64,000 bases of DNA, from the NCBI RefSeq assembly GCF_014655715.1, contig NZ_BNBM01000014.1, positions 124,001 to 188,000 of the forward strand. The letters are read 5' to 3'. Under the pieces are notes generated by a model. The model had not been told where the DNA came from. It made no database searches and saw nothing but the letters and a program-made list of their open reading frames with translations. The translations under genes and the position numbers were made by a program. Origin of the DNA: Streptomyces lanatus (GTDB lineage Bacteria; Actinomycetota; Actinomycetes; Streptomycetales; Streptomycetaceae). This document shows, one piece after another, positions 24,213-32,973 of the stretch; positions within the stretch are counted from its first letter, which is position 1; each line of letters begins with the position of its first letter.

Positions 24213-25763
24213 ATGACGACCGGCAGTTCCAGCGCAAGCAGAGCGGCCACCGCGGACGGTGGCGGCATCAGCACGTTCAAGGGGCAGGACCGCGCCCTGC
24301 GCGCCGACCGGCTCGGCACCACGGGGCTGCTGCTCTCCGTGCTCGCGGCCACCGCCCCTCTCATGGTCGTCGCGGGTGTCATGCCCACGACCTTCGGGGT
24401 GATGGGGATCCTCGGCCAGCCCCTGCTCTTCGTGATCCTCGGCCTCGTCCTCGCCCTGTTCAGCGTCGGGTACGCCGAGATGAGCCGGCACGTCCACAAC
24501 GCCGGCGCCTTCTACGCCTATATCTCCCGAGGGCTCGGCGGCACGGCCGGCGCCGGTGCCGCGATGGTCGCGCTCGTCGCCTACAACTCCCTCCAGGTCG
24601 GCATCTACGGCATCTTCGGCTTCGAGGTCTCCGGGCTGTTCGCCACCTACCTCGACATGGAGGTCGCCTGGTGGATACCGGCCCTCCTCGCCGTCCTGCT
24701 GGTCGGCGCGCTCGGCTGGCTGAAGATCGACCTCAACGCGCGTGTGCTGGGCGTCCTGCTGATCATCGAGGTCGCCCTCGTGGTCATCTTCGACGTCGCC
24801 GCGATCGCCGACCCGGGCAAGGAGGGCCTGTCGCTGCACGCCTTCAACCCCGACACCCTCACCGGCGCGGGCATCGGCACAGCGCTCTGCTTCTGCGTCG
24901 CCGCCTTCCTCGGCTTCGAGCAGGCCCCCGTCTACGCCGAGGAGACCAGCCGCCCGCACGTCCTCGTGCCCCGCGTGATGTACCTGGCCATCGGCGGCAT
25001 CGCGGTCTTCTACACGATCAGCTGCTGGGCGTACACCGTCGCCGCCGGGCCCTCGGCGATCGTCGGCACCGCCGAGAAGCAGAGCGCCGGGCTGCTGTTC
25101 TTCCTCACCACCGACCTGCTGGGCGAGACCTTCACCGACGTCCTGCACGTGCTGTTCGTGACCGGCATGTTCGCGGCGATGCTCAGCTTCCACAACGTCG
25201 TCGCGCGCTACGCGTTCGCCATGGGCCGCGAGGGACTGCTGCCGTCCGCCTTCGGCCGCACCAGCGGCGCGAGCGGCGCCCCCGGCACGGGCTCCCTGCT
25301 GCAGACCGGGATCTCGCTCGTGGTCGTCGCCGCCTTCGCGTTCGCCGACGACAAGCCGACCGGCGACCCCACCGCACCGGTCCTGCATCTGTTCACCTGG
25401 ATGGGCAGCCTCGGCGCGCTGGGCGTCACCGCGCTGATGGCGGCCGCCTCGGTCTCGGTGATCGTGTTCTTCCTGCGGCGGGGTGCCGCCGCGGCCCAGT
25501 TCTGGCGGCTGGCCGCCTCCGCGCTCTCGGTCGTCGCGCTGCTCTTCATCGTCGTCTACACCGTCAAGGACTTCGACGTCCTGATCGGCGCGGGCCCCGG
25601 CTCCTCCCTGAGCTGGGCGCTGCCCGCCGTCATCGCCCTGGCCCTGGTCGTCGGCGTGGTCCAGGGGCTGCTGCTGCGCTCCCGCGCCCCCGAGCGGCAC
25701 GCCCGCATCGGGCTCGGCAACGAGGCGTTCCAGCTGGAGAAGGCGGCGGCTGACACGCCGTAG
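24213..25763 (+). CDS. APC-family amino-acid permease
   Basis: A 516-residue transporter with about 12 membrane helices. After a polar N-terminus it shows LSVLAATAPLMVVAGVMPTTFG, the helix-1 signature, then GAFYAYISRGLGGTAGAGAAMVALVAY and AAFLGFEQAPVYAEETSRPHVLVPRVM, the conserved helix-6 to 7 region of the APC superfamily. It probably imports an amino acid or amine with protons; the substrate is not defined. ATG 24213 has GAGAAGGA 10 bp upstream; an earlier in-frame ATG at 24141 falls inside the tandem repeat and is not favoured. Confidence 0.9.
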   Translation: MTTGSSSASRAATADGGGISTFKGQDRALRADRLGTTGLLLSVLAATAPLMVVAGVMPTTFGVMGILGQPLLFVILGLVLALFSVGYAEMSRHVHNAGAFYAYISRGLGGTAGAGAAMVALVAYNSLQVGIYGIFGFEVSGLFATYLDMEVAWWIPALLAVLLVGALGWLKIDLNARVLGVLLIIEVALVVIFDVAAIADPGKEGLSLHAFNPDTLTGAGIGTALCFCVAAFLGFEQAPVYAEETSRPHVLVPRVMYLAIGGIAVFYTISCWAYTVAAGPSAIVGTAEKQSAGLLFFLTTDLLGETFTDVLHVLFVTGMFAAMLSFHNVVARYAFAMGREGLLPSAFGRTSGASGAPGTGSLLQTGISLVVVAAFAFADDKPTGDPTAPVLHLFTWMGSLGALGVTALMAAASVSVIVFFLRRGAAAAQFWRLAASALSVVALLFIVVYTVKDFDVLIGAGPGSSLSWALPAVIALALVVGVVQGLLLRSRAPERHARIGLGNEAFQLEKAAADTP

Positions 25764-25827
25764 CGTGAGAAGTGGTTACGGAAATCTGACGGGCATCCGC
25801 GTTCCCTGGCCCGGACGGGGGACGCGG

Positions 25828-26571
25828 GTGTTCGATGAATGGGTGAACGACGAACAGCCCGAAGAGCCGCGGGGTAAACCGATCGGCCGCCGAGTGCTGC
25901 TCGGCACCCTCGGCCTGGGCGCCCTCGGCGTGGTCACCGCGCCCACCCTCCAGCGCGGCCTGGAGTCCTTCCTCGCCGGCGCCTCCGACAAGGACCCCAC
26001 CGGCCTGACCGGTCTGCTGCCCAACGGCGGCGGCTTCCGCTACTACTCGGTGACCTCGTCCGTACCGCGCAAGAACGCCACCACCTACCGCCTCACCGTC
26101 GACGGCATGGTCGACCGCCCCGGCAGCTACACCCTGGCCGATCTGCGCGCCCTGCCGCAGACCCGGATGGTGCGCGACGTCCAGTGCGTCACCGGCTGGC
26201 GCGTCCCCGGCACACCCTTCGAGGGCGTACGGCTCTCGCGGCTCCTGGACGCCGCGGGTGTGCGCGAGGGGGCCGGTGCCGTCCGCTTCACCTGCTTCGA
26301 CGGCGCCTACAGCGAGAGCCTCACCCTCGACCAGGCCCGCCGCTCGGACGTCCTGGTCGCCCTGCGCATGCAGGACAAGGACCTCGGCCATGCCCACGGC
26401 GGCCCCGTCCGCCTCTATGTCGCCCCCATGTACTTCTACAAGTCCGCCAAGTGGCTCTCCGGCATCACCGTCACCAAGGACGTGAAGCCGGGCTACTGGG
26501 AGGAACGGGGCTACGACGTAGACGCCTGGGTCGGCCGCTCGAACGGACGCGACGATGCACCTACGACTTGA
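25828..26571 (+). CDS. Molybdopterin-dependent oxidoreductase, MsrP/YedY- or sulfite-oxidase-like
   Basis: A 247-residue protein. Residues about 15-40 (GKPIGRRVLLGTLGLGALGVV) look like a twin-arginine signal or anchor. The rest is one SUOX-fold domain with VRDVQCVTGWRVPGTPFEGVRL, where Cys is the expected Mo ligand, and RLYVAPMYFYKSAKWLSGI. The next gene overlaps it by 17 bp and encodes a b-type cytochrome, so together they look like a membrane-coupled reductase such as MsrPQ (periplasmic Met-sulfoxide repair) in Gram-positive form. The start is GTG 25828; GTG 25840 is possible. Confidence 0.85.
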   Translation: MFDEWVNDEQPEEPRGKPIGRRVLLGTLGLGALGVVTAPTLQRGLESFLAGASDKDPTGLTGLLPNGGGFRYYSVTSSVPRKNATTYRLTVDGMVDRPGSYTLADLRALPQTRMVRDVQCVTGWRVPGTPFEGVRLSRLLDAAGVREGAGAVRFTCFDGAYSESLTLDQARRSDVLVALRMQDKDLGHAHGGPVRLYVAPMYFYKSAKWLSGITVTKDVKPGYWEERGYDVDAWVGRSNGRDDAPTT

Positions 26572-27178
26572 CGCGCCCGCCCGGTCCACCGAGGTCCGGC
26601 GCTTCGGCCAGGCCACCCGCTGGGTGCACCGTACGACGGCCGGGCTGATGGGCGTGTGCGTGGTGACGGCGGCCTTTCTCTACATCCCGCAGTTCGCCGA
26701 ACTCGTCGGCCGCCGTGAGCTGGTGGTCCGTATCCACGAGTGGGCCGGCCTCGCCCTGCCGGTGCCCGTGCTGGCCGGCCTCGCCTCCCGGCTGTTCCGG
26801 GCCGACCTGGGCTTCCTCAACCGCTTCGGCCCGCACGACAGGGTCTGGCTCCGGGCTGCCGTACGGCGTGACAAGCGGCGTTCCTCGCGGCCTGCGGGGA
26901 AGTTCAACGCCGGGCAGAAGATCTACGCCGCCTGGATCGCGGGCGCGACGCTGGTGATGCTGGGCACCGGCCTCATCATGTGGTTCACACATCTCACGCC
27001 CCTGCAGTGGCGCACCAGCGCGACCTTCGTGCACGACTGGCTGGCGCTCACGATCGGCATCGTCCTCGCCGGCCACATCGGCATGGCGCTAGGGGATCCG
27101 GAGGCCCGCCGGGGCATGCGCACCGGGACGGTGAGCCAGGACTGGGCCGAGCGGGAGCACAAGCTCTGGCGGCCCTGA
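26555..27178 (+). CDS. Cytochrome b/b561-domain membrane protein (partner of the molybdoenzyme)
   Basis: A 207-residue protein with four membrane helices. Histidines sit in the positions used for haem b: TRWVHRTTAGL, VVRIHEWAGLALP, ATFVHDWLALTIG and VLAGHIGMALG. A basic loop with Arg/Lys runs between helices 2 and 3. The gene begins inside the molybdoenzyme gene (17-bp overlap, different frame), so expression is coupled. It probably passes quinol electrons to the exported molybdoenzyme. Its last 90 bp overlap the 3' end of the convergent secreted-protein gene. Confidence 0.87.
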   Translation: MHLRLDAPARSTEVRRFGQATRWVHRTTAGLMGVCVVTAAFLYIPQFAELVGRRELVVRIHEWAGLALPVPVLAGLASRLFRADLGFLNRFGPHDRVWLRAAVRRDKRRSSRPAGKFNAGQKIYAAWIAGATLVMLGTGLIMWFTHLTPLQWRTSATFVHDWLALTIGIVLAGHIGMALGDPEARRGMRTGTVSQDWAEREHKLWRP

Positions 27179-28222
27179 GGCGCTCAGCGGTGTCGCCGGA
27201 ACAGCCGGTGTACCGGTGTCCGGGTCCGGCACCACGTCGGAGGCCGCGACCTCGAAGGCATCCGGCAGCCGGACCTCGGTTCCCCCGTACCGCACGGTCA
27301 CCGCCACGGGGCCGGGCTCCAGCACCGGTACGACGACGGACAGCGACGCGCGGTCGCCCGTCCCCAACTGCAACACGGGAACCGGCAGTCCGCCGACGCT
27401 CACGATCCCGTCCCGCAGCAACTCGGCAGGGTCGAAGTACTCGTCCGCCAGCTCGATCCCGATCACCTCACCGGGCTTCGCCGTACCGTCGCCGCCCGTG
27501 TCCACCCCGGCGATCCGATAGCCGCAGGCGGGCGTGCCGCCCGACGTGGGCTTCAGCCGCACCGTGCCTTCGGGGTGGCGCCGATGGAAGTCGAGCAGCC
27601 CGCCCAGTACGGCGTACGCGGCCCGTCCCTTGCAGGAGCCGGCGCCGTCCGCCAGGGCGGCATGGTCACGGGCCGCCTGCTCCCAGTCGCCGCCCTCGCC
27701 CTGCACGGCCAGACACGCGGTGGCCAGACCGCGCAGCAGCGCCCGGTCGGCGTCCGCTGTGAGCCCGGGGACCACGGCCAGAGCGGCCCGGCACTCGCCG
27801 GGATCGCGCAACAGGTCGTACACGCTCGCCGCGTCGTCCGTGCCGTCGGCGTTCGGTGAATCGGGGCCGGGCGGGAGCCAGTCGGGAACTTCGAGGAGTT
27901 GGCGGGTCACGGAAGGGCTGGGGGAGGGGCTCGCGGGCGCGCTCGTCTCGGCGCCGCCCTCGGACGCGCTCGGTGTGCCCGTGGACGCGGGCGCCCCGAC
28001 GTGCCCTTCCGGCCGTGGCCGTACCAGAGGGGAGAAGCTGCTCGGCAGGCCCGACGAGGGGAAGGCGCGGGGGCCGGTCGTGGGGGCGGCGGTCACGGTC
28101 GTGTCCCCGCCACCCCTGCCGTCCGCCCGACCACGCACGTCACCGGTGAAGGCCGCGGCGGCCACCGCCACCGCCCCCACGAAGAGCAGCCCCGAGATAC
28201 GCATCCCGAGGGAAACCGCCAT
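27089..28222 (-). CDS. Secreted hypothetical protein with Pro/Ser-rich linker
   Basis: A 377-residue protein. It has a signal-like start (MRISGLLFVGAVAVAAAAFTG), then about 80 residues of Pro/Ser/Thr/Gly-rich linker, a helical block with three Cys (GECRAALAV, ATACLAV, GSCKGRAAYAVLGGLLDFH) and a beta-rich segment resembling a TIG/IPT fold (GEVIGIELADEYFDPAELL, VAVTVRYGGTEVRLPDAFEV). The final 30 residues (from SASGPPELVLP) are encoded opposite the cytochrome gene and look non-conserved in composition, so a frameshift or lost stop near 27185-27200 is possible. No known family is recognised. Confidence 0.65.
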   Translation of the reverse strand: MAVSLGMRISGLLFVGAVAVAAAAFTGDVRGRADGRGGGDTTVTAAPTTGPRAFPSSGLPSSFSPLVRPRPEGHVGAPASTGTPSASEGGAETSAPASPSPSPSVTRQLLEVPDWLPPGPDSPNADGTDDAASVYDLLRDPGECRAALAVVPGLTADADRALLRGLATACLAVQGEGGDWEQAARDHAALADGAGSCKGRAAYAVLGGLLDFHRRHPEGTVRLKPTSGGTPACGYRIAGVDTGGDGTAKPGEVIGIELADEYFDPAELLRDGIVSVGGLPVPVLQLGTGDRASLSVVVPVLEPGPVAVTVRYGGTEVRLPDAFEVAASDVVPDPDTGTPAVPATPLSASGPPELVLPLGPVLAHRPGAHAPAGLRIP

Positions 28223-28335
28223 GACGCCCCCCGAAGTTCACGCCCCCGACGGCTGAGACAGCCTCCGGGAGTCACCTCATCATCGGGCCGAACACGCCCC
28301 CGGGGAAGCCGCTTCAGGTGATCGTCAGTGCGAGT

Positions 28336-29385
28336 TCAGACACCCGGCACCATGGAAGCCGGGCCTCCGAAGTCCAGCAGCACCTTGCAGGACCGGCCCC
28401 GGTCGGCCGCCAGCGCGAACGCCGACTCGGCCTCGCCCACCGGCACCACGGCGCTGACCAGGCCGTCGAACGACGGCTCGGCGGCGAGCAGTTCCAGCGC
28501 CGCGTCGAACTCGGCGTCGAAGCGGAACGCCCCGCGCAGCTCGATCTCCCGGCTCACCACGAGGTTGCCCGCGAACTGACTCCGCCCCGGCGGCAGCATC
28601 CCCAGCTGCACCACGACACCACCGCGCCGCACCAGCCGCAGACAGGTGTCGAGCCCGGCGGCCACCCCCGACGCCTCGATCGCCACGTCCACCTCGGCGG
28701 GCCACCCGGCATCCTCCGGATCATCCGCCCGTACGACGGTGTCGGCGCCGGCGATCCGCGCGTACCCGAGGGCCTCCGGGAGGAGATCCGTCACCGTCAC
28801 CCACCCGGCACCAGCCGCCTTCGCCGCCGCCACGACGAGGCAGCCGATCGGCCCGGCGCCGGTGACCAGGACATGCCTGCCCGCCACCGCCCCGGCGCGC
28901 CGCACCGCGTGCAGCGCCACCGACAGCGGCTCGGCGAGCGCCGCCCGCCGCAGATCGAGCCCGTCCGGGACCGGCCGCAACTGGCCGGCCGGCACCGCCA
29001 CTTGGGCCGCGAACCCGCCCTGTACATGGGGGAAGCGGGCCGCGCTGCCGAGATAGCGGGTGTCCCGGCAGATGTTCCGGCGCCCGTCCGCGCACTCCGG
29101 GCAGACGTCGCAGGGAGTGGCGGGGTGCACGGCGACGGCCGTACCGAGCGAAGGACCCGACGCGTCGGGTCCGTACGCCACGACCGTCCCGACCACCTCG
29201 TGCCCGAGCAGCATCGGCTCCCGCAGGCGGAAGTCGCCGACCCCGCCGTGCCGCCAGTAGTGCAGGTCGGAGCCGCAGACCCCGCCGTAGCGCACGGCCA
29301 CCAGCGCCTGCCCGGGGCCCGGCTCCGGTACCGGCAGTTCCTCGACCCGCAGATCGCCCTGACCGTGGATCACACAACCGAGCAT
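28336..29385 (-). CDS. idnD: Zinc-dependent dehydrogenase, L-idonate 5-dehydrogenase-like
   Basis: A 349-residue zinc MDR. The catalytic zinc ligands are in YGGVCGSDLHYWRHG and LLGHEVVGTV, the structural zinc loop is CDVCPECADGRRNIC (four Cys), and the Rossmann motif is VTGAGPIGCLVV. This pattern matches sorbitol/L-idonate dehydrogenases, and its place next to a gluconate 5-dehydrogenase, gluconate permease and gluconokinase supports idonate to 5-ketogluconate conversion. AAGGAGG lies 8 bp before ATG 29385. It is the last gene of the gluconate/idonate operon. Confidence 0.87.
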   Translation of the reverse strand: MLGCVIHGQGDLRVEELPVPEPGPGQALVAVRYGGVCGSDLHYWRHGGVGDFRLREPMLLGHEVVGTVVAYGPDASGPSLGTAVAVHPATPCDVCPECADGRRNICRDTRYLGSAARFPHVQGGFAAQVAVPAGQLRPVPDGLDLRRAALAEPLSVALHAVRRAGAVAGRHVLVTGAGPIGCLVVAAAKAAGAGWVTVTDLLPEALGYARIAGADTVVRADDPEDAGWPAEVDVAIEASGVAAGLDTCLRLVRRGGVVVQLGMLPPGRSQFAGNLVVSREIELRGAFRFDAEFDAALELLAAEPSFDGLVSAVVPVGEAESAFALAADRGRSCKVLLDFGGPASMVPGV

Positions 29386-29399
29386 CCCTCGGGCCTCCT

Positions 29400-30161
29400 T
29401 CACAGCACGCTGGTCATGCCGCCGTCGACGTACAGCACCTGCCCGCTGATGAAGTCCGCGGCCGGGGAGGCGAGGAACAGCACCCCGCCCACCAGGTCCT
29501 CGGTACGGCCCCAGCGGCCGGCCGGGGTGCGGCGGCGCACCCAGGCGCTGAACTCCTCGTCCCGGACGAGAGGCTCGGTCAGTTCGGTCTCGATGTAGCC
29601 GGGGCCGAGGCCGTTGACCTGGACGCCGTACGGGCCCCAGTCGGCGCACATGCCCTTGGTGAGCATCTTCAGCGCGCCCTTGGTGGCGGCGTAGGGCGCG
29701 ATGCCCGGGCGGACCACCTCGCTCTGCAGCGAGCAGATGTTGACGATCTTTCCGTGGCCGCGTTCCGTCATCCGGCGGGCCGCCTCACGGCCGACCAGGA
29801 ACGCGCTGGTGAGGTTGGTGTTCAGGATGCGGTGCCAGTCGGAGTCGGTGAACTCCAGGAGCGGTGCCCGCAGTTGCATCCCCGCGTTGTTGACCAGGAT
29901 GTCGAGCGGGCCCACCCGCTCCTCGACGTCCGCGATCCCGGCTGCCACCGACGGGCCGTCGGTCACATCGAACACGGCCGTGTGGACCCGGTCGCCGGGC
30001 AGTCCGGCGGCGGCCTCGGTGAGGCGTTCGCCGTCCCGCCCGTTGAGGACGACCGTGCAGCCGGCCTCGGCCAGGCCACGGGCGAGGGCGAGGCCGATGC
30101 CGCGGCTGGAGCCGGTGACCAGGGCCGTGCGGCCGCTGATGTCGAAGAGAGGGTGACTCAT
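29400..30161 (-). CDS. idnO: SDR, gluconate 5-dehydrogenase-like
   Basis: A 253-residue SDR with TGSSRGIGLALA (cofactor loop), LVNNAGMQLRAPL, catalytic Ser in NICSLQS and YAATKGA, and the C-terminal SPAADFISGQVLYVDGG. MQLRAPLLEF and the overall start MSHPLFDISGRTALVTG match gluconate 5-dehydrogenases that interconvert 5-ketogluconate and gluconate. It lies 10 bp behind the permease gene and 14 bp before the idonate dehydrogenase gene. Confidence 0.9.
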   Translation of the reverse strand: MSHPLFDISGRTALVTGSSRGIGLALARGLAEAGCTVVLNGRDGERLTEAAAGLPGDRVHTAVFDVTDGPSVAAGIADVEERVGPLDILVNNAGMQLRAPLLEFTDSDWHRILNTNLTSAFLVGREAARRMTERGHGKIVNICSLQSEVVRPGIAPYAATKGALKMLTKGMCADWGPYGVQVNGLGPGYIETELTEPLVRDEEFSAWVRRRTPAGRWGRTEDLVGGVLFLASPAADFISGQVLYVDGGMTSVL

Positions 30162-30171
30162 GCCCGTACTC

Positions 30172-31569
30172 CTAGATGATCAGCGAGAGCAGCAGGACCA
30201 CACCACCGGCGACCACCGAGATGATCGTCTCCATCACCGACCAGGTCTTGAGGGTCTGGCCGACGTTCAGCCCGAAGTACTCCTTGACCAGCCAGAAACC
30301 GGCGTCGTTGACATGGCTGAAGAACAGCGAGCCGGCGCCGATGGCGAGGACCAGCAGGGCTGTGTGGGTCGTCGACATGTCGGCCGCGAGCGGGGCGACC
30401 AGACCGGCCGCGGAGACCGTGGCCACCGTCGCCGAGCCCGTCGCGAGGCGGATCGCCACCGCGATCAGCCAGGCCAGCAGCAGCGCGGGAATCGACCAGT
30501 CCTCGGAGATCTCCAGGATCATCTGGCCCACGCCGGTGTCGATCAGCGTCTGCTTGAAGCCACCGCCCGCACCGACGATCAGCAGGATGCCCGCGATGGG
30601 CGCGAGGCTCTTCTCGACCAGCGGCGAGACGCGCTCCTTGCCGAAGCCCGCGGGCCTGAGCAGGGTGAAGATGCCGACCAGCACCGAGGCGAGCAGGGCG
30701 ATCAGCGGCGAGCCGATGACGTCGAAGACCCGCTGGACGGTGTTCTCGGGGTCGTCGATCACGATGTCGACCAGCGCCTTGGAGAGCATCAGGACGACGG
30801 GGAGGAGGATCGTGGCCAGGGTGGCGCCGAAGCCGGGGCGCTTGTCCAGATCCTGCGAGGGGCGCTCCGGGATCATGCGCTCGGGAGCCTGTACGTCCAC
30901 CCAGCGCGCCGCGTACCGCGAGAACACCGGCCCCGCGATGATCACCGTCGGTATGGCGACGAGGACGCCGAGCGCCAGCGTGATGCCCAGGTTGGCGTCG
31001 ACCGCGTCGATCGCGACCAGCGGGCCGGGGTGCGGCGGGACCAGGCCGTGCATCACGGACAGGCCGGCCAGGGCGGGGATGCCGATCCGCATCAGCGAGT
31101 AGTTGCCGCGCTTGGCGACCATCAGCACGACCGGGATCAGCAGTACGACGCCGACCTCGAAGAACAGCGGCAGACCGATCACCGAGGCGATCAGCACCAT
31201 CGCCCACGGCATCGAACGGCCGCCCGCCTTGGCGAGGATGGTGTCGACGATCTGGTCGGCGCCACCGGAGTCGGCGAGCATCTTGCCGAGGATCGCACCG
31301 AGCGCGATCAGCACGCCCACACCGGCGACCGTGGTGCCGAGCCCGGTGGTGAAACTGGCGATGACCTTGTCGAGCGGCGCCCCGGCGAGCGCGCCGAGCG
31401 CGAGCGAGCCGAGGGTCAGTGACAGGAAGGCGTGAAGTTTGAACTGGGTGATGAGCAGCACGATGACGGCGATGCCCACCAGAACGGCGACGCCCAGCTG
31501 AGCGTGGCCGGCCGAGGTGATGGGCTCGACGGTGTCCGCTGCCAGCATCTCGACGCTGAGTCTGGTCAC
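30172..31569 (-). CDS. gntT: Gluconate:H+ symporter, GntT/GntP family
   Basis: A 465-residue permease with about 12-14 membrane helices. Typical stretches are FKLHAFLSLTLGSLALGALAG, GLGTTVAGVGVLIALGAILGKML, SVIGLPLFFEVGVVLLIPV and VPPHPGPLVAIDAVDANLG; the PPHPGP loop and FSHVNDAGFWLVKEYFG near the end are hallmarks of the gluconate family. It imports gluconate or related aldonates for the gluconokinase encoded upstream. Confidence 0.95.
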   Translation of the reverse strand: MTRLSVEMLAADTVEPITSAGHAQLGVAVLVGIAVIVLLITQFKLHAFLSLTLGSLALGALAGAPLDKVIASFTTGLGTTVAGVGVLIALGAILGKMLADSGGADQIVDTILAKAGGRSMPWAMVLIASVIGLPLFFEVGVVLLIPVVLMVAKRGNYSLMRIGIPALAGLSVMHGLVPPHPGPLVAIDAVDANLGITLALGVLVAIPTVIIAGPVFSRYAARWVDVQAPERMIPERPSQDLDKRPGFGATLATILLPVVLMLSKALVDIVIDDPENTVQRVFDVIGSPLIALLASVLVGIFTLLRPAGFGKERVSPLVEKSLAPIAGILLIVGAGGGFKQTLIDTGVGQMILEISEDWSIPALLLAWLIAVAIRLATGSATVATVSAAGLVAPLAADMSTTHTALLVLAIGAGSLFFSHVNDAGFWLVKEYFGLNVGQTLKTWSVMETIISVVAGGVVLLLSLII

Positions 31570-31615
31570 GGGAGTTCCCTTGCAGAGACGGGGGAGGGGG
31601 AGGGGCGGGGGGTGG

Positions 31616-32134
31616 CTAGGCGGTCGGCTCGGGGAGCGCCGTCAGGGCCGACATGGCCCGTCCGGTGATCTCCTCGGGGCTGCCGGACACATCCACGACG
31701 ACCCCGGCCTCGTCCGCCTGGAGGGGCTGGAGCGTGGCGAACTGGGAGTCGAGGAGCGCGGTCGGCATGAAGTGCCCCTGCCGGTGCGACATCCGGTCCT
31801 CGATGACCGCGCGGTCACCCGCGAGGTGCACGAACACCAGGCCCGGTGCGGCGGCCCGCAGCCGGTCACGGTACGACCGCTTCAGCGCCGAGCAGCTGAC
31901 CACCCCACCGAGCCCGGCCCGCCCGTGCGCCCAGGCGCCGATGGCATCGAGCCACGGCCACCTGTCGCCGTCGTCGAGCGGGGTGCCGGCCGACATCTTG
32001 TCGATGTTGGCCTGCGGGTGGAAGTCGTCGCCCTCGGCGTAGGGGACGCCGAGCCGGGCCGCGAGCAGGGGACCGATGGTGGTCTTGCCTGTGCCCGCGA
32101 CGCCCATGACCACGACGACATGGGGGGTACTCAT
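31616..32134 (-). CDS. gntK: Gluconokinase
   Basis: A 172-residue P-loop kinase that makes 6-phosphogluconate. It has Walker A GVAGTGKTT, the substrate region EGDDFHPQANIDKMSAGTPLDDGDRWPWL and VSCSALKRSYRDRLR, all standard for GntK. ATG 32134 is 7 bp after GAGG. It is the first gene of the operon (kinase, permease, SDR, dehydrogenase) and is divergent from the GntR regulator gene, with 136 bp between them. Confidence 0.95.
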   Translation of the reverse strand: MSTPHVVVVMGVAGTGKTTIGPLLAARLGVPYAEGDDFHPQANIDKMSAGTPLDDGDRWPWLDAIGAWAHGRAGLGGVVSCSALKRSYRDRLRAAAPGLVFVHLAGDRAVIEDRMSHRQGHFMPTALLDSQFATLQPLQADEAGVVVDVSGSPEEITGRAMSALTALPEPTA

Positions 32135-32225
32135 CGCTGCCTCACTGTCTGCTGTCCTCGTCGACACGTGATGTCGACGCAACTGAAACCCATAGGTACG
32201 ACGAATTCAAGAGTGTGTGATGTAT

Positions 32226-32252
32226 AAGTCTGACTTTTTAGGATCGTGATCC
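32226..32252. promoter_or_regulatory. Dyads in the gntK/gntR divergent promoter
   Basis: AAGTC-T-GACTT (32226-32236) and GGATC-GT-GATCC (32241-32252) are two perfect short palindromes side by side in an AT-rich stretch just upstream of gntR. Either could be the binding site of the GntR regulator, controlling both itself and the gluconate operon. Confidence 0.5.
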
Positions 32253-32270
32253 ACCGCGTACGCTGAGTGC

Positions 32271-32972
32271 ATGACCACTCCGGGCCGGGGTCTGCACGGC
32301 CAAGTACTCGAAACCCTCGGCCCCGCCATCACCGCGGGCGAATACCCGCCGGGCAGCGTGCTGCGCACCGACGAACTGGCGCAGCGCTTCGAGGTGTCCC
32401 GCTCCGTGATGCGCGAGGCGGTCCGCGTCCTGGAGTCCATGCACCTGGTCGAGTCCCGCCGCCGCGTGGGCGTCACGGTCCGTCAGAAGTCCGAGTGGAA
32501 CGTCTACGACCCGCAGGTCATCCGCTGGCGCCTGGCCGGCGCCGACCGCCCCGGGCAACTGCGTTCACTCACCGTCCTGCGCTCGGCGATCGAACCGGTC
32601 GCCGCCGGCCTCGCCGCCAAGCACGCCACCGCCGACCAGTGCGCCGAACTCACCGAGTGCGCCCTCGGCATGGTCGCCCACTCACGCGGCCACCAGCTGG
32701 AGGGCTACCTCATCCACGACGTCGCCTTCCACCGCGTCATCCTCAACGCCTCCGGCAACGAGATGTTCGCGCGCCTGGGCGACGTCGTCGCCGAGGTCCT
32801 CACCGGCCGCACCCACCACGAGGTCATGTTCGAGGACCCCGACCCGGCCGCGGTCACCCTGCACGTCCAGGTCGCGGAGGCGGTCCGCGCGGGCGACGCC
32901 GTACGGGCGGAACACCTGACCCGCGAGATCACGGTCGGCGCGCTTCAGGAGCTGGACATCCTGGCGCCCTAG
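32271..32972 (+). CDS. gntR: FadR/GntR-family (FCD) regulator of gluconate use
   Basis: A 233-residue regulator. The winged helix covers residues about 8-72 (YPPGSVLRTDELAQRFEVSR, VMREAVRVLESMHLVESRRR) and the FCD domain follows, with metal-site histidines in IHDVAFHRVI and the later HV/HL positions. It is divergent from gluconokinase and probably senses gluconate or 6-phosphogluconate. Its TAG stop (32970-32972) lies within the CCTAGG duplicated by the adjacent IS481 insertion, so the protein is intact although the element begins 1 bp after it. Confidence 0.93.
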   Translation: MTTPGRGLHGQVLETLGPAITAGEYPPGSVLRTDELAQRFEVSRSVMREAVRVLESMHLVESRRRVGVTVRQKSEWNVYDPQVIRWRLAGADRPGQLRSLTVLRSAIEPVAAGLAAKHATADQCAELTECALGMVAHSRGHQLEGYLIHDVAFHRVILNASGNEMFARLGDVVAEVLTGRTHHEVMFEDPDPAAVTLHVQVAEAVRAGDAVRAEHLTREITVGALQELDILAP

Positions 32973-32973
32973 G
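32968..32973. repeat. Left target-site duplication CCTAGG
   Basis: CCTAGG precedes the left end of the insertion sequence; the same 6 bp follow the right end (34026-34031). Joining the flanks rebuilds an uninterrupted gntR stop followed 1 bp after CCTAGG by the YchJ stop region. CTAG-centred targets are what is known for IS481. Confidence 0.85.
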
